Shown here: positions 10,020 to 18,569 of the stretch, piece by piece | Position numbering within the stretch: position 1 is the stretch's first letter | Layout: the number at the start of each line of letters is the position of its first letter | Assembly (NCBI GenBank): GCA_002631855.1 | Contig: NTLF01000022.1 | Coordinates: 28,204-92,203, forward strand | Source: Zunongwangia sp. ESRF-bin46 | Lineage (GTDB): Bacteria > Bacteroidota > Bacteroidia > Flavobacteriales > Flavobacteriaceae | Length of the DNA stretch: 64,000 nt | Reading direction: 5' to 3' | Translations under genes and position numbers: made by a program | The notes under the pieces: model-generated | What the model was told of the DNA's origin: nothing | Databases searched by the model: none | What the model saw: only the letters and a program-made list of their open reading frames with translations

Positions 10020-12509
10020 ATGAACAAGCTTTTTACTCTCCTCTTTTTATTTGTTTCAACATGTATTTTTGCACAAGTACAATCTCCAGACGAATTTTTA
10101 GGATACAAAATAGGCACTCAGTTTTCGCGTCATGCCGATGTGGTAAATTACTTTCAGCATGTAGCCGATAACAGCAATATGGTTACCTACCAAACGTACG
10201 GTAAAACTAACGAGCGGCGTCCGCTTACCTATGCCATTGTTTCTTCAGAAGAAAATCTAGCAAATATTGAAACCATTAGAACCAATAATTTAAAAAGTAT
10301 AGGAATAGAATCGGGATCTGCAAATCCTGAAAAAGCTATCGTATGGCTTAGTTACAATGTACACGGTAACGAAGCTTCCAGTACCGAGGCAGCAATGACA
10401 ACACTGTACGAATTAATTACTAAAAAGCAAGATTGGTTGCAAAACACCGTCGTAATTATCGATCCATGTGTTAATCCCGATGGTCGTGATCGGTATGCAA
10501 ATTGGTACAATCAAGTAAAGGCAACACCTTACAACCCTTCACAAGATGCAACCGAACATCACGAACCTTGGCCAGGCGGGCGTCCTAATCATTATCTTTT
10601 CGATTTAAACCGTGATTGGGCGTGGGCTTCTCAAGTAGAAACACGCCAACGTTTAAAAATTTATAACCAATGGATGCCGCACGTTCACGTAGATTTTCAT
10701 GAACAAGGCATTAACGAACCATATTACTTTGCTCCTGCAGCCGAACCGTTTCACGAAATCATTACTCCGTTTCAGCGAGATTTTCAAACACAGATTGGTA
10801 AAAACCACGCCAAGTATTTTGATAAAGAAGGCTGGCTGTTCTTTACACGTGAACGTTTTGATCTGTTATACCCTAGCTATGGGGACACCTACCCTGTTTT
10901 TATGGGAGCCATTGGTATGACCTATGAGCAGGCCGGGCACGGTTTTGCAGGCTTGGGCGTCAATACCGACGAAGGCTTCGAGCTTACGTTAAAAGACCGT
11001 GTAGCACATCATACCACTACTGGTCTTTCTACCATAGAAGTAGCTTCAAAGAATGCAGCTACATTAACTTCAGAGTTTAAAAAGTTTTTTACCACTACTA
11101 ATTCTAAATATAAAAGCTATGTTCTTACTGGAAAAAAAGATAATATTCGTGCTCTAACCGAACTATTGGACATACACCAAATACAATATGGATACACCAA
11201 TAGCGGCTCGGTAACGGGATATAACTATGCCGATGCCCAAACAGGCTCTATAAAAGCTGAGAACGCTTTGGTAGTGAGCACCAACCAACCAAAAGGTAAA
11301 ATGGTAAAAGTATTGTTCGAGCCTAAAACAAAACTATCCACTCCCGTAACGTATGATATTACCGCGTGGAGCCTGCCGTATGCGTATGGGTTAGATGCCG
11401 TAGCAAGTACATCGTTGGTTTCGGCTAATGCCAATCCGCTTACTACTTTTAAAACTAATACTGCTGTTTCAAGCGCAGCAGGTTATATTGCTAAGTGGAA
11501 CAGTATGTATGATGCTATTTTTTTAGCTGACTTACTGAAACATGACATCCGTGTGCGGTTTTCTGAAAAGAAATTAAGCTTTAATGGTAATACATTTGAC
11601 CGTGGAAGTTTGATTATTACTCGAAGTGACAATAAAAGCAATTCAGCTTTTGATACAACGGTAACCAAACTTGCCAATAAGCATAAGCGTGAGTTATATG
11701 CTTCTAGTACCAGTTTTGCTGATACGATGACCGATTTTGGTTCGCCCGATATTAAAGTAGTGAACAAACAGCGTATTGCTGTATTGCAAGGCGAAGGTAC
11801 TTCTTCGTTAAGCTATGGTACCATTTGGCATTTCTTTGAAAAACAGTTAGAATACCCTATTACCTCAATCAACACCGATGATTTTGATGATATTAACCTA
11901 AGTAACTATGATGTATTGGTCATGCCGAGCGGATGGTATGGTAGCGTTTTAGGTGATGACATGTTTAATACGCTAAAAGATTGGGTTCGTAGTGGAGGAA
12001 AAGTAATAGCCATTGGCAATGCAGTACGCAGCTTTAAAAACAAAGATGGGTTTGCTCTTCAATTAAATGATGATGAATCTAAAGAAGAAAGCACAGATTC
12101 AACCAAAAAAAATAACCTCACCCCTTACGATCAACGTGAGCAGGAAGGTACGGAAAACATGATAACAGGAAGTATCTTTAAAGTAACCATGGACCCTTCA
12201 CACCCAATGGCTTTTGGGTACGGCGACAACTATTTCAGTTTAAAATTGGGAAGCACCTCGTATCGTTTTTTAGATTCTGGGTATAATGTTGGATACATTA
12301 AAGGCGAAGCAGAAAACGTTTCCGGATTTGCAGGCAATGAAGCTAAAAAAGGCTTGACCGACTCTTTGGTGTTTGGTGAAGACCGTATTGGTCAAGGTTC
12401 GGTAGTATATTTGGTAGATGATGTGCTGTTCCGTTCGTTTTGGCAAAACGGAAAACTACTGTTTGTAAACAGTCTGTTTTTTGTAAATAACAATGCTTTT
12501 ACCCTTTAA
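10020..12509 (+). CDS. Secreted M14-family zinc carboxypeptidase
   Basis: Exported zinc carboxypeptidase. Residues 1-19 form a signal peptide ending in IFAQ. The zinc motif HGNE gives H115 and E118, and the third ligand lies in HVDFHEQG (about H227). Catalytic-domain homology ends near residue 350. The remaining ~480 residues include a Rossmann-like segment with MPSGWYGS and GGKVIAIGN (about residues 620-665), resembling the class I glutamine amidotransferase-like domain seen in long Bacteroidota M14 proteins. At 829 residues it is normal for that long subgroup. Substrate unknown. Confidence 0.9.
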   Translation: MNKLFTLLFLFVSTCIFAQVQSPDEFLGYKIGTQFSRHADVVNYFQHVADNSNMVTYQTYGKTNERRPLTYAIVSSEENLANIETIRTNNLKSIGIESGSANPEKAIVWLSYNVHGNEASSTEAAMTTLYELITKKQDWLQNTVVIIDPCVNPDGRDRYANWYNQVKATPYNPSQDATEHHEPWPGGRPNHYLFDLNRDWAWASQVETRQRLKIYNQWMPHVHVDFHEQGINEPYYFAPAAEPFHEIITPFQRDFQTQIGKNHAKYFDKEGWLFFTRERFDLLYPSYGDTYPVFMGAIGMTYEQAGHGFAGLGVNTDEGFELTLKDRVAHHTTTGLSTIEVASKNAATLTSEFKKFFTTTNSKYKSYVLTGKKDNIRALTELLDIHQIQYGYTNSGSVTGYNYADAQTGSIKAENALVVSTNQPKGKMVKVLFEPKTKLSTPVTYDITAWSLPYAYGLDAVASTSLVSANANPLTTFKTNTAVSSAAGYIAKWNSMYDAIFLADLLKHDIRVRFSEKKLSFNGNTFDRGSLIITRSDNKSNSAFDTTVTKLANKHKRELYASSTSFADTMTDFGSPDIKVVNKQRIAVLQGEGTSSLSYGTIWHFFEKQLEYPITSINTDDFDDINLSNYDVLVMPSGWYGSVLGDDMFNTLKDWVRSGGKVIAIGNAVRSFKNKDGFALQLNDDESKEESTDSTKKNNLTPYDQREQEGTENMITGSIFKVTMDPSHPMAFGYGDNYFSLKLGSTSYRFLDSGYNVGYIKGEAENVSGFAGNEAKKGLTDSLVFGEDRIGQGSVVYLVDDVLFRSFWQNGKLLFVNSLFFVNNNAFTL

Positions 12510-12584
12510 ATTAAACTCTTAAAATAGTGTAAAACAGCCTATAAAAGTATGCACTTTATAGTACCTTCGGAAAAAAGAAGTATT

Positions 12585-13388
12585 ATGAAACGTATATTTT
12601 TACTTACCCTAACGGTGCTGTTTTTTGCAGCCTGTAATAATTCAGAAAAGAAGAAAACGGAAGAAGCTTCCATGACTGCGGAAACGGAACAACCTAAAAA
12701 AATGGAGGAACCCGCTTCCGAAGATTTTATAGACATCACCCCTATTGAGCACGCCACGATGGTATTGCAATGGGATGACACAGTACTTTATGTAGACCCT
12801 GTTGGCGGTGCTAAAGCTTTTGAAGGCCAGCCAAGTCCCAATATAATATTGGTAACCGATATTCACGGCGACCATATGAATGCCGAAACCATTCAGGCTG
12901 TACTAACCGAGAACACCAAACTCATTGCCCCACAAGCCGTAGCCGATAAACTACCAAAAGCATTACAAGAACGAGTTCAAGTAATGAACAATGGTGAAAG
13001 TGCCATACATTCTAATATTGCCATAGAAGCCATCCCAATGTACAACCTACGTGAAGAGGCCTTGAAATTTCATAAAAAAGGACGCGGTAATGGTTATATC
13101 CTTGAAAAAGATGATAAGCGGGTATATATTTCCGGAGATACAGAAGACATCCCAGAAATGCGCAACCTAACCAATATTGACATTGCTTTTGTATGTATGA
13201 ATTTACCCTACACCATGCCAGTTGATAAAGCTGCCGAAGCCGTTTTAGCCTTTAAGCCCAACGTAGTATATCCATATCACTTTAGGGGTACAGAAGGGCT
13301 AAGCGATGTTAGCAAGTTTAAAGATTTGGTAAACAAAGGAGACGAATCTATTACGGTAACCCAATTGGATTGGTATCCCAATCAATAA
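12585..13388 (+). CDS. Metallo-beta-lactamase-fold lipoprotein
   Basis: Putative lipid-anchored metal-dependent hydrolase of the UlaG/UPF0173-like group. An upstream in-frame ATG at 12549 exists, but the ATG at 12585 gives a clean lipoprotein signal (MKRIFLLTL... lipobox FFAAC, Cys17), so that start is used. The metal motif reads DIHGDH (residues 92-97), so the usual first His of HxHxDH is Asp; SGDTED (near residue 186) and a late His in YPYHFRG supply further ligands. Length is 267 residues from this start. Substrate unknown. Confidence 0.82.
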   Translation: MKRIFLLTLTVLFFAACNNSEKKKTEEASMTAETEQPKKMEEPASEDFIDITPIEHATMVLQWDDTVLYVDPVGGAKAFEGQPSPNIILVTDIHGDHMNAETIQAVLTENTKLIAPQAVADKLPKALQERVQVMNNGESAIHSNIAIEAIPMYNLREEALKFHKKGRGNGYILEKDDKRVYISGDTEDIPEMRNLTNIDIAFVCMNLPYTMPVDKAAEAVLAFKPNVVYPYHFRGTEGLSDVSKFKDLVNKGDESITVTQLDWYPNQ

Positions 13389-13404
13389 AAAATAGATTAG
13401 TTTT

Positions 13405-13440
13405 ATATCAAAACCATTACTTTCGTAATGGTTTTGATAT
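13405..13440. terminator. Perfect 16-bp inverted repeat, terminator or operator
   Basis: ATATCAAAACCATTAC is followed by TTTC and then its exact reverse complement. The hairpin lies 16 bases after the MBL lipoprotein stop and 8 bases before the XRE gene start. It lacks a strong T run, so it may act as a terminator for the gene before or as an operator or leader hairpin for the gene after. Confidence 0.6.
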
Positions 13441-13448
13441 TATAAACA

Positions 13449-13988
13449 ATGACCAAACTAACCCAATACCGAGAACAACATAACTTAACACAAGAAGAGC
13501 TAGCTGAAAAAGCTGGCGTTTCGGTGCGCACTATTCAACGTATTGAAGCGGGTGCTACCCCAAAAGGTTATACCTTAAAAACACTTGCTTCGGTCTTAGG
13601 TGTAGCTGAAGACGCCTTACGAGCAACTACCCCAGCAGAACCCCTCCCTACTCCTCATTTAGTTAAAATAATCAACCTATCATCGTTGGCATTTTTTATA
13701 CTTCCGTTTGGGAATATTATCCTACCGCTTATTTTAATGCACTATAAAAAAGAAGTGAATACGCTTACCAAACAAATTGTTTCTGTCCAAATACTTTGGA
13801 CTATCATTTCAAGTGTTCTTATAATGTTAAGTCCTTTTATTCAAAAGTGGTTTTCCCTGACCAGACAACTTATCCTCATTGTAATTATAGTTTGTGTTCT
13901 TACCAACCTATTTATTATTATTAGGAATACCGTTTCCTTAGACCAACAAAATAAACTATATATTAAACTGAATTTCAGCTTTATATAA
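13449..13988 (+). CDS. XRE helix-turn-helix regulator with C-terminal membrane helices
   Basis: Small transcription regulator anchored in the membrane. Residues 1-55 form an HTH_3/XRE domain (LTQEELAEKAGVSVRTIQRIE). Residues 75-165 hold three hydrophobic segments, as in HTH-DUF4870-like proteins. At 179 residues it may sense a membrane signal; no ligand is evident. A perfect 36-base palindrome lies directly upstream and is a candidate binding site. Confidence 0.8.
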   Translation: MTKLTQYREQHNLTQEELAEKAGVSVRTIQRIEAGATPKGYTLKTLASVLGVAEDALRATTPAEPLPTPHLVKIINLSSLAFFILPFGNIILPLILMHYKKEVNTLTKQIVSVQILWTIISSVLIMLSPFIQKWFSLTRQLILIVIIVCVLTNLFIIIRNTVSLDQQNKLYIKLNFSFI

Positions 13989-14095
13989 ACTTGTCATAAA
14001 AATGTCGGGCTATTGTCGGCTATGCTTTTACTACTTTCTGAAAGAACTTTCTGAAAATTGTATTTCGTTTTAACATTAAAAAAACTACACCTACT

Positions 14096-15610
14096 ATGCA
14101 ATATTTTCAAAATTTATGTACCGTAATTTTTATAGTTATTGCAGCACAAACCAATGCTCAAATACCTACAAATTCTTCTATTTTTAATGCATTAAAAAAA
14201 GCAGACAGCCTCGTCTTTACAGAAGGGTTTAATCGTTGTAATTTTTCCGCACTTAAAAAAATATTACATAAAGATCTTGAGTTTCTACACGATCAAAATG
14301 GAACTCAGGATTTAAATCAATTCTATGAGGCATTTACAAAAAGTATTTGTTCAGACTCTACTTTTAAGCCCATTCGTAAATTAATTCCTGAAACACTACA
14401 AGTATTTTCTTTACACAACAAAGGACAACTCTATGGAGCCATACAAACAGGTGATCACGTGTTCTACATTAAAGAACCAAATAAAGATGCCTATGCTACA
14501 TCAAAAGGAAAGTTTATTCATACTTGGGTTTTAGAAAACGAACAATGGAAATTAAAACGTATCGTAAGTTACGAACATGCCCCACCAGAGGAAGAGTATG
14601 GAGCCAAGTTTAATGCAGATTACATTTTACCCTTATTTAACAATGACCATACCATTGAGACCTTATTAAAAAAACATCAAATCCCATCTATCTCTATTGG
14701 TTACATTAAAAATGGAGCATTACAACAAATACGTGCATTTGGCTCTAAAAAAGAAGGCAAACCTGTTACACACAATAGCCTGTATAAAATAGCGTCATTA
14801 ACAAAACCCATTTGTGCAATAGTAGTACTAAAACTAATTAATAAAGAGGTTTGGAGTTTAGATGAACCCGTTTCTACTTATTTTGTCGATCCCGATATTG
14901 CAAATAGCCCATATATGAACACGTTAACAACTCGTCATATATTATCACATCAATCAGGGTTTCCTAATTGGAGGTACCTCACAGCAGATAAAAAACTAGC
15001 GTTTCAGTTTGAACCTGGCACCCAGTTTCAATATTCGGGAGAAGGATTTGAGTATCTTCGAAAAGCAATAGAACATAAACTAAACCGCCCTTTTGAAGCT
15101 ATCGCTACTGAAATACTCTTTGAGCCTCTTGGTATGGATAATACTCATTTTTATTGGACTCCAGAAGTCAATGAAGACAAGTATGCAGTAGAGCATAATG
15201 AACAAGGTAAACCTATTGCTTTTAAAAAGTACACCCGTATTAATGCCGCTGCAAACGTAATAACGACAGCTGAGGACTACTCTAAATTTCTGCTTCATAT
15301 ATTGGATGGTGCCGGACTATCACAACCCCTGTATCGATCATTTATTTCAACACAAGCCAATCAACAAAAAGGAATAGATTGGGGGCTCGGTATGCAGCTG
15401 CTATCTGGACTACCCAATAATGAGCTTGCTATTATGCATACTGGTGGAGATTACGGAACTAAAACCATTGCTATTCTATTACAGGAATCTAAACAAGGGT
15501 TGGTTTTGTTTACCAATTCTGAAAACGGTATGGTACTATGGCAAAAGATTATAACTGAATACTTTGGAGATATAGGAAAAGAAATAGTTACCAGAAATTT
15601 ACAAGAATAA
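14096..15610 (+). CDS. Secreted beta-lactamase-family serine hydrolase with N-terminal SnoaL/DUF4440-like domain
   Basis: Exported class C beta-lactamase-fold hydrolase (esterase or peptidase type; resistance is not implied). Residues 1-22 are a signal peptide ending in TNAQ. Residues about 27-160 resemble a DUF4440/SnoaL-like fold. The catalytic SxxK is S234-LT-K237 and the second motif is YSG at 313-315; a late HTGGDYG matches the third motif. At 504 residues the two-domain form is longer than a plain hydrolase. The next gene follows after 45 bases. Two tandem copies of ACTTTCTGAAA lie just before the gene (14033-14056). Confidence 0.85.
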   Translation: MQYFQNLCTVIFIVIAAQTNAQIPTNSSIFNALKKADSLVFTEGFNRCNFSALKKILHKDLEFLHDQNGTQDLNQFYEAFTKSICSDSTFKPIRKLIPETLQVFSLHNKGQLYGAIQTGDHVFYIKEPNKDAYATSKGKFIHTWVLENEQWKLKRIVSYEHAPPEEEYGAKFNADYILPLFNNDHTIETLLKKHQIPSISIGYIKNGALQQIRAFGSKKEGKPVTHNSLYKIASLTKPICAIVVLKLINKEVWSLDEPVSTYFVDPDIANSPYMNTLTTRHILSHQSGFPNWRYLTADKKLAFQFEPGTQFQYSGEGFEYLRKAIEHKLNRPFEAIATEILFEPLGMDNTHFYWTPEVNEDKYAVEHNEQGKPIAFKKYTRINAAANVITTAEDYSKFLLHILDGAGLSQPLYRSFISTQANQQKGIDWGLGMQLLSGLPNNELAIMHTGGDYGTKTIAILLQESKQGLVLFTNSENGMVLWQKIITEYFGDIGKEIVTRNLQE

Positions 15611-15655
15611 TGAGCTACTTCTATAAAATACATATATCGTACTAATTGTGAATCT

Positions 15656-16204
15656 ATGACATCCATCAACATCACTTTTAAATACATGTTAGCTACGTTC
15701 GCTGCTGTATTTTTTACATGGCTAATTCACGAGTTTGCACATTGGAGTATGGCCGAAGTTCTTGGGTATACAGCTAATATGGCCTTAAACGGCACCTCGT
15801 TTGTAGCTGGGGAAGATCCTAGCACAGGGCAGCGTATCATCATTTCAGCGGCGGGACCTGTAATTACCATAATACAAGCAATTGTGGTTTTTCTATTCTT
15901 AAACTATAAACGGTGGAATCAATACCTATATCCTTTGCTATTTACTGCTTTTTATATGCGATTGTTAGCTGGAGGTATGAATGTCATCAACCCAAATGAT
16001 GAAGGCCGTATTAGTCAGTTTTTAGGATTGGGCACCTACACCATACCGGTATTAGTTAGTGCCTTTTTACTGTATTTGGTGTACAGGGTTGCCAAACGTC
16101 ACCAACTTTCTTGGAAGCTTCAAGCTACCACTACCCTATTGGTCATGGTTTTTAGCTCTATTCTTATTCTTTTAGATCAATTTTTAAGTGTTCAATTGCT
16201 ATAA
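15656..16204 (+). CDS. M50-like integral membrane metalloprotease-related protein
   Basis: A 182-residue membrane protein with four to five hydrophobic helices. HEFAH (residues 25-29) in the first helix matches the HExxH zinc motif of site-2-type proteases, and NPNDEG near residue 105 could supply the third ligand (Asp). It lacks a PDZ domain and is shorter than typical M50 peptidases, so protease activity is uncertain. It is the last gene before the accessory block that starts at 16.2 kb. Confidence 0.65.
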   Translation: MTSINITFKYMLATFAAVFFTWLIHEFAHWSMAEVLGYTANMALNGTSFVAGEDPSTGQRIIISAAGPVITIIQAIVVFLFLNYKRWNQYLYPLLFTAFYMRLLAGGMNVINPNDEGRISQFLGLGTYTIPVLVSAFLLYLVYRVAKRHQLSWKLQATTTLLVMVFSSILILLDQFLSVQLL

Positions 16205-16600
16205 AAACCGAGTGTTTTCCTGCCTTCACTCTAGTTTGCTTCGGGGTTTCTTCGCAAAACGTCCTTTTTTGGAAAATAGCCCCAACCCGTTCCCGAAGGA
16301 TCCCCGAAGGAAACCCGAACAAAACCCCTTAAAATTTGGGTATAATCTGCATATGTCGTCACATGAATGCAGAGGAATGCAAATACCTTCATGTACCATC
16401 ACAGATTTGCAGCTCTTACCAGACTCGGTCAATCGTCGTCAAACTCCGTCATTTGTTGTCAATTGGCTGCAAGTTGTTGGGGAATATGAAAGGTTTGATT
16501 AGCTTTAAACCACGGATATACCTGCTTTTAGGAAAAATATTCGTTTGATGTATCGCTTAAAAAAACGAAACAAAAACCTATTTACAAGATTTTGTAAAGT
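16205..16600. other. Non-coding stretch with GC-rich repeats at the left edge of the accessory block
   Basis: I see no convincing gene here. It holds a short tandem repeat of CCCGAAGGA (16292-16300, 16303-16311, partial at 16314-16319), with CTTCGGGG at 16239-16246 complementary to 16302-16309 and GGGTTTC at 16244-16250 complementary to 16310-16316. Open frames across it (for example 16188-16502 and 16336-16548) lack start signals and family resemblance. It may be the scar of an inserted or lost element. Confidence 0.5.
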
Positions 16601-16620
16601 GGAATTTTTAAGTATATTTG
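16592..16620 (+). promoter_or_regulatory. Bacteroidota promoter upstream of the 16.8-kb lipoprotein gene
   Basis: TTG (16592-16594), an 18-base spacer, and TATATTTG (16613-16620) exactly fit the TTG-N17-23-TAnnTTTG consensus. The spacer ends TTTTTAAG. A very similar sequence recurs at 17419-17447. The transcript would have a leader of about 155 bases before the ATG at 16782. Confidence 0.7.
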
Positions 16621-16684
16621 GCGGCAATTTAACTTTTTATTAAGATTTCAAAGCTTTAACCCCAAACACTAATTACCCATTTTA

Positions 16685-16740
16685 AACCCATACAATAAAC
16701 CAAACATACTACTAAAGGCTATGCCTTTTTGTGGTGGGTT
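16685..16740 (+). other. Leader hairpin before the 16.8-kb lipoprotein gene
   Basis: Nested stems pair AACCC with GGGTT (ends), ACTAC with GTGGT, and AAAGGC with GCCTTT around loop TAT; five T bases lie at the 3' side of the inner stem. It could be an attenuator-like leader structure or the terminator of a short RNA starting at the 16620 promoter. Inferred only from complementarity. Confidence 0.35.
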
Positions 16741-16781
16741 ATTTATTACCATAAACAAAAACCAATATTTAAATTAAACAG

Positions 16782-17387
16782 ATGAGAAGTATTAAGATTA
16801 CCCTACTATTAATTTCAGTTATTATAGCAACAAGTTGTGCCTCTGGGTATAAAATGATTGAACCAAAATCAATTAATTATGTTTCAAGAAACGAAAACAA
16901 TGGAGCAAAACTAGAGTACAAATATGATTTGCTCGATAAAAAGTATGCAAAAAAAGAAGTAAAAAAAGGGGTAAAGTTAGTGGCTGTTAAAATAACGAAT
17001 GAGTCTGATAGGGACTTAATGTTTGGAAGGGAAATTAAACTTACTTATGAAAACGGAAAGGAAATAGTGGCCATGGAAAACGACAAGGTGTTTAAATCCT
17101 TAAAGCAAAGCCCAGCTTCTTATTTGTTTTATCTTTTGTTAACCCCTTTAAATTTATACACATCAAGTTCAGATGGCGACACAAGTTCTACGCCTATAGG
17201 GCTAGTAATTGGACCTGGCCTTGCCGGCGGAAACATGATTGCAGCCGGGTCTGCAAACAAGAAATTTAAAACAGAGCTTTTAGAGTACAACATCAATGGA
17301 ACCCTAATTAAAAAAGGCGAAACCAAATATGGACTGGTAGGAATAAAATCTGACTCTTTTGATGCTTTAAAAATAAAAGTGGAATAA
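16782..17387 (+). CDS. Flavobacterial lipoprotein of unknown function
   Basis: A 201-residue lipoprotein (signal peptide with lipobox IATSC, Cys19). The N-terminal half has a beta-rich region with LVAVKITNESDRDLMFG, similar to extracellular beta-sandwich domains; residues about 110-150 form a glycine- and hydrophobic-rich segment (LVIGPGLAGGNMIAAG) that could be membrane-associated. I do not recognise the family. It has its own consensus promoter at 16592 and a terminator-like hairpin after it, and is the first gene of the accessory block. Confidence 0.75.
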   Translation: MRSIKITLLLISVIIATSCASGYKMIEPKSINYVSRNENNGAKLEYKYDLLDKKYAKKEVKKGVKLVAVKITNESDRDLMFGREIKLTYENGKEIVAMENDKVFKSLKQSPASYLFYLLLTPLNLYTSSSDGDTSSTPIGLVIGPGLAGGNMIAAGSANKKFKTELLEYNINGTLIKKGETKYGLVGIKSDSFDALKIKVE

Positions 17388-17396
17388 AAACAAGAG

Positions 17397-17436
17397 CCGC
17401 AAGAAAAGATATATGATTTTGTGAGTTGCGTTTTTT
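17397..17436 (+). terminator. Possible terminator after the 16.8-kb lipoprotein gene
   Basis: CGCAA pairs with TTGCG, with an inner AAAA/TTTT stem, and six T bases follow. It begins about 10 bases after the stop codon. It overlaps the -33 part of the promoter at 17419, so stopping one transcript and starting the next occur in the same 50 bases. Confidence 0.5.
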
Positions 17437-17447
17437 AAGTATATTTG
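17419..17447 (+). promoter_or_regulatory. Bacteroidota promoter, near copy of the 16592 promoter
   Basis: TTG (17419-17421), an 18-base spacer ending TTTTTTAAG, and TATATTTG (17440-17447). Both the elements and parts of the spacer match the promoter at 16592. It could drive the CBS-HEPN gene at 17588 with a leader of about 135 bases. Confidence 0.65.
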
Positions 17448-17559
17448 AGACAGCACTCCCCTTTTAAATTAATATAGTAAGAACACTTTTTCTAGTTAGT
17501 ACTGCGCATAGCATGCCAAATAGAGGAACTAACAGCGGAAAAACCGTTCATATAAACAA

Positions 17560-17573
17560 GTTGTGTGTAATGC
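17560..17573 (+). repeat. Left arm of the inverted repeat that brackets the CBS-HEPN gene
   Basis: GTTGTGTGTAATGC lies 14 bases before the gene. Its reverse complement matches GCACTACACACAAC at 18423-18436, directly after the stop codon, at 13 of 14 positions. The sequence just left of it (TCATATAAACAA) stands where other cassettes have TTATACGAGACC. Confidence 0.7.
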
Positions 17574-17587
17574 GAAAAAAAATATAG

Positions 17588-18421
17588 ATGGGATTTGAAC
17601 TTTGGTACTCAAAACATACAGGAATTAGAAGAAAAGGAACATCTTTTTCCGAATTACAAGACATATTTATCGATGACATTACCGCCAAATACATTTTTGA
17701 ACCATTAGCTTGTTGCCAAATAACTGACAACCCATTTGAAGTAAAAAACACGCTCAAACAGAGAGATTTTGATACACTTGGTGTTGTAGATGATAATGGA
17801 GTTAAACTCGGATATATCGTAAGAGAAAAACTCGGAGAAAAAACGATTGACAATTATCTTGAAAAATTTGATATAGAAATTGTTATATCGGAATCCACAC
17901 CATTATCGGAACTTTTTGAAATTCTACTTGAAAAAGAGTATGTATATATTTTGAGTAAAAACACTATTGATGGAATTGTCACTCGTGCAGACATTAACAA
18001 ACCTATAGTTAGAATTTATCTTTTCGGATTAATATCACTATTCGAATTACATTTAAATTATTGGATAACCCAAAATTATGACAACGAATCTTGGATAGAT
18101 GTTTTAAAACAAGTAAGAATTGAATCCGCAGAAAAAATCTTTAATGAAAGAAAAGGGAATAATGTACAATTGACTTTGTTAGAATGTATTCAAATGTGCG
18201 ACAAGAGAGATATTTTACGAACTACTGATGATTTTATAAAAGAATTCGACTTTACGAAAAACGGATTTGAAAGGCTTCTTAAAGATGTTGAAAAAATAAG
18301 AAATGAATTAGCTCATAGTCAAAATTCAATAATAGCAAATTTGGAATGGACTGTCTTTGTGAATACAATTAAAAATGCAAAAGAGTTTTTAGTAAAGTCC
18401 GAGGAAAAAATTGAAAAATAA
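17588..18421 (+). CDS. CBS-domain pair fused to a HEPN-like domain
   Basis: A cytoplasmic protein of 277 residues that joins two CBS repeats (about residues 38-82 and 98-143), which usually bind adenine nucleotides, to an alpha-helical C-terminal region ending in RNELAH (R238 to H243). That matches the Rx4H motif of HEPN-fold ribonucleases, also found in toxins and phage-defence effectors. The HEPN call rests on this motif and helical context only. The gene stands alone between cassette-specific inverted repeats (17560 and 18423), so no partner antitoxin is visible. If the call is right, nucleotide binding by the CBS pair could gate RNA cleavage (inference). Confidence 0.65.
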   Translation: MGFELWYSKHTGIRRKGTSFSELQDIFIDDITAKYIFEPLACCQITDNPFEVKNTLKQRDFDTLGVVDDNGVKLGYIVREKLGEKTIDNYLEKFDIEIVISESTPLSELFEILLEKEYVYILSKNTIDGIVTRADINKPIVRIYLFGLISLFELHLNYWITQNYDNESWIDVLKQVRIESAEKIFNERKGNNVQLTLLECIQMCDKRDILRTTDDFIKEFDFTKNGFERLLKDVEKIRNELAHSQNSIIANLEWTVFVNTIKNAKEFLVKSEEKIEK

Positions 18422-18422
18422 A

Positions 18423-18569
18423 GCACTACACACAACAATGTATAATCGCAATTACGGCGGATTCGACTACGTCCGAATCCACTCGGAATTGCGAGCGTCA
18501 GTGCCAAACCGAAAATTAACGCATATTAACCCGTAACTGACGGTTATACGAGACCGTTACCCACAATTA
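18423..18569 (+). repeat. Intercassette structured repeat 1 (attC-like, full length)
   Basis: Starts with the right arm of the CBS-HEPN cassette (18423-18436), then AACAATGTATAA (18434-18445), and ends with TTATACGAGACC (18544-18555) and GTTACCCACAATTA (18556-18569), the left arm of the next cassette. Inside are two hairpins: CGCAATT/AATTGCG enclosing GGATTCG/CGAATCC, and CGTCAGT/ACTGACG. The outer GTATAATC pairs with GGTTATAC to close a three-way junction. It is clearly related to the repeat at 23165-23308. Confidence 0.75.

Noticed and set aside
14096..15610. Antibiotic-resistance beta-lactamase
   Set aside because: The SxxK and YSG motifs define a broad hydrolase family; nothing specific points to beta-lactam hydrolysis.
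16188..16548. Open frames of 104 and 70 codons after the M50-like gene
   Set aside because: They overlap each other in different frames, one starts inside the previous gene, none has a ribosome site or family resemblance, and they cross the GC-rich repeat.
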